Source: Patescibacteria group bacterium
Lineage (GTDB): Bacteria; Patescibacteriota; UBA1384; CAILIB01
Length of the DNA stretch: 6,711 bases
NCBI GenBank assembly: GCA_018968785.1
Contig: JAGWZN010000046.1
Location: 1 to 6,711, forward strand
Direction: 5' to 3'
The translations under genes and the position numbers were made by a program. Below the pieces are notes generated by a model, which made no database searches, had not been told where the DNA came from, and saw only the letters and a list, made by a program, of their open reading frames with translations. Below are positions 6,640-6,711 of this stretch, piece after piece. Each line of letters starts with the position of its first letter. Positions within the stretch are counted from its first letter, which is position 1.

Positions 6640-6711
6640 CAGTAGTTCTGCTTCTTAACGGCGCAGTTCACGCAGTACGCCGGCGCGGTAATCTCAGCGG
6701 TTGACGGAATA
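6639..6711 (-). CDS. C-terminal end of an unknown gene at the head of the pilin run (cut by window edge)
   Basis: Reading from 6710 to the TGA at 6641-6639 gives an open frame of 23 residues, ending ITAPAYCVNCAVKKQNY. The one-base overlap of its stop with the next ATG (TGATG) is the same arrangement as the next junction and is the main reason to believe it is a real gene of the operon. The tail has a CVNC pair, which could bind metal or form a disulfide. Too little is present to assign a family; another pilin-like or pilus-associated protein is a guess from context only. Confidence 0.5.
   Translation of the reverse strand, partial: IPSTAEITAPAYCVNCAVKKQNY

Overview
The window looks like ordinary bacterial chromosome of roughly balanced base composition, with no mobile element, CRISPR array or RNA gene visible. 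The organism cannot be named from sequence alone. The proteins use the standard genetic code. The primary sigma factor carries a GNSGLIRAVEKFD-type region 2 motif (Ser where most bacteria have Ile), few genes have a Shine-Dalgarno sequence, and a compact dnaG-rpoD-ruvA cluster lies beside a type IV minor pilin set. From memory this pattern fits Candidate Phyla Radiation (Patescibacteria) genomes best, with Firmicutes- or Chloroflexi-like bacteria as alternatives. This is a tentative inference.

Layout: (1) Positions 1-318, minus strand: the N-terminal 106 residues of a multi-spanning membrane protein that runs off the left edge. (2) 319-349: a 31-base divergent intergenic region holding a near-symmetric -10-like element. 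(3) 350-3878, plus strand: dnaG (primase), rpoD (primary sigma factor) and ruvA (Holliday junction binding). rpoD and ruvA overlap by one base (TAATG). (4) 3879-3899: a 21-base gap where ruvA and the pilin genes converge. (5) 3900-6711, minus strand, read right to left: the last codons of an unknown gene, then four prepilin-like genes resembling GspH/FimT, GspI/PilV, GspJ/PilW and GspK/PilX. Every junction in this run overlaps (1, 1, 14 and 17 bases), so it reads as one translationally coupled operon whose promoter lies beyond the right edge.

How they work together: the plus-strand genes serve replication priming, housekeeping transcription and recombination, like a variant of the macromolecular-synthesis cluster. 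The minus-strand genes make the four components expected of a type IV pilus or type II secretion priming complex, the H-I-J-K set that initiates fibre assembly and sits at the tip. The last of them carries a long repeat-rich, probably beta-helical domain that could be displayed at the tip. I see no wholly new system. The points most worth checking are the tip-protein domain, the Ala in place of Gly at one prepilin cleavage site, the altered acidic pin of RuvA, and the symmetric divergent promoter with a possible leaderless transcript.
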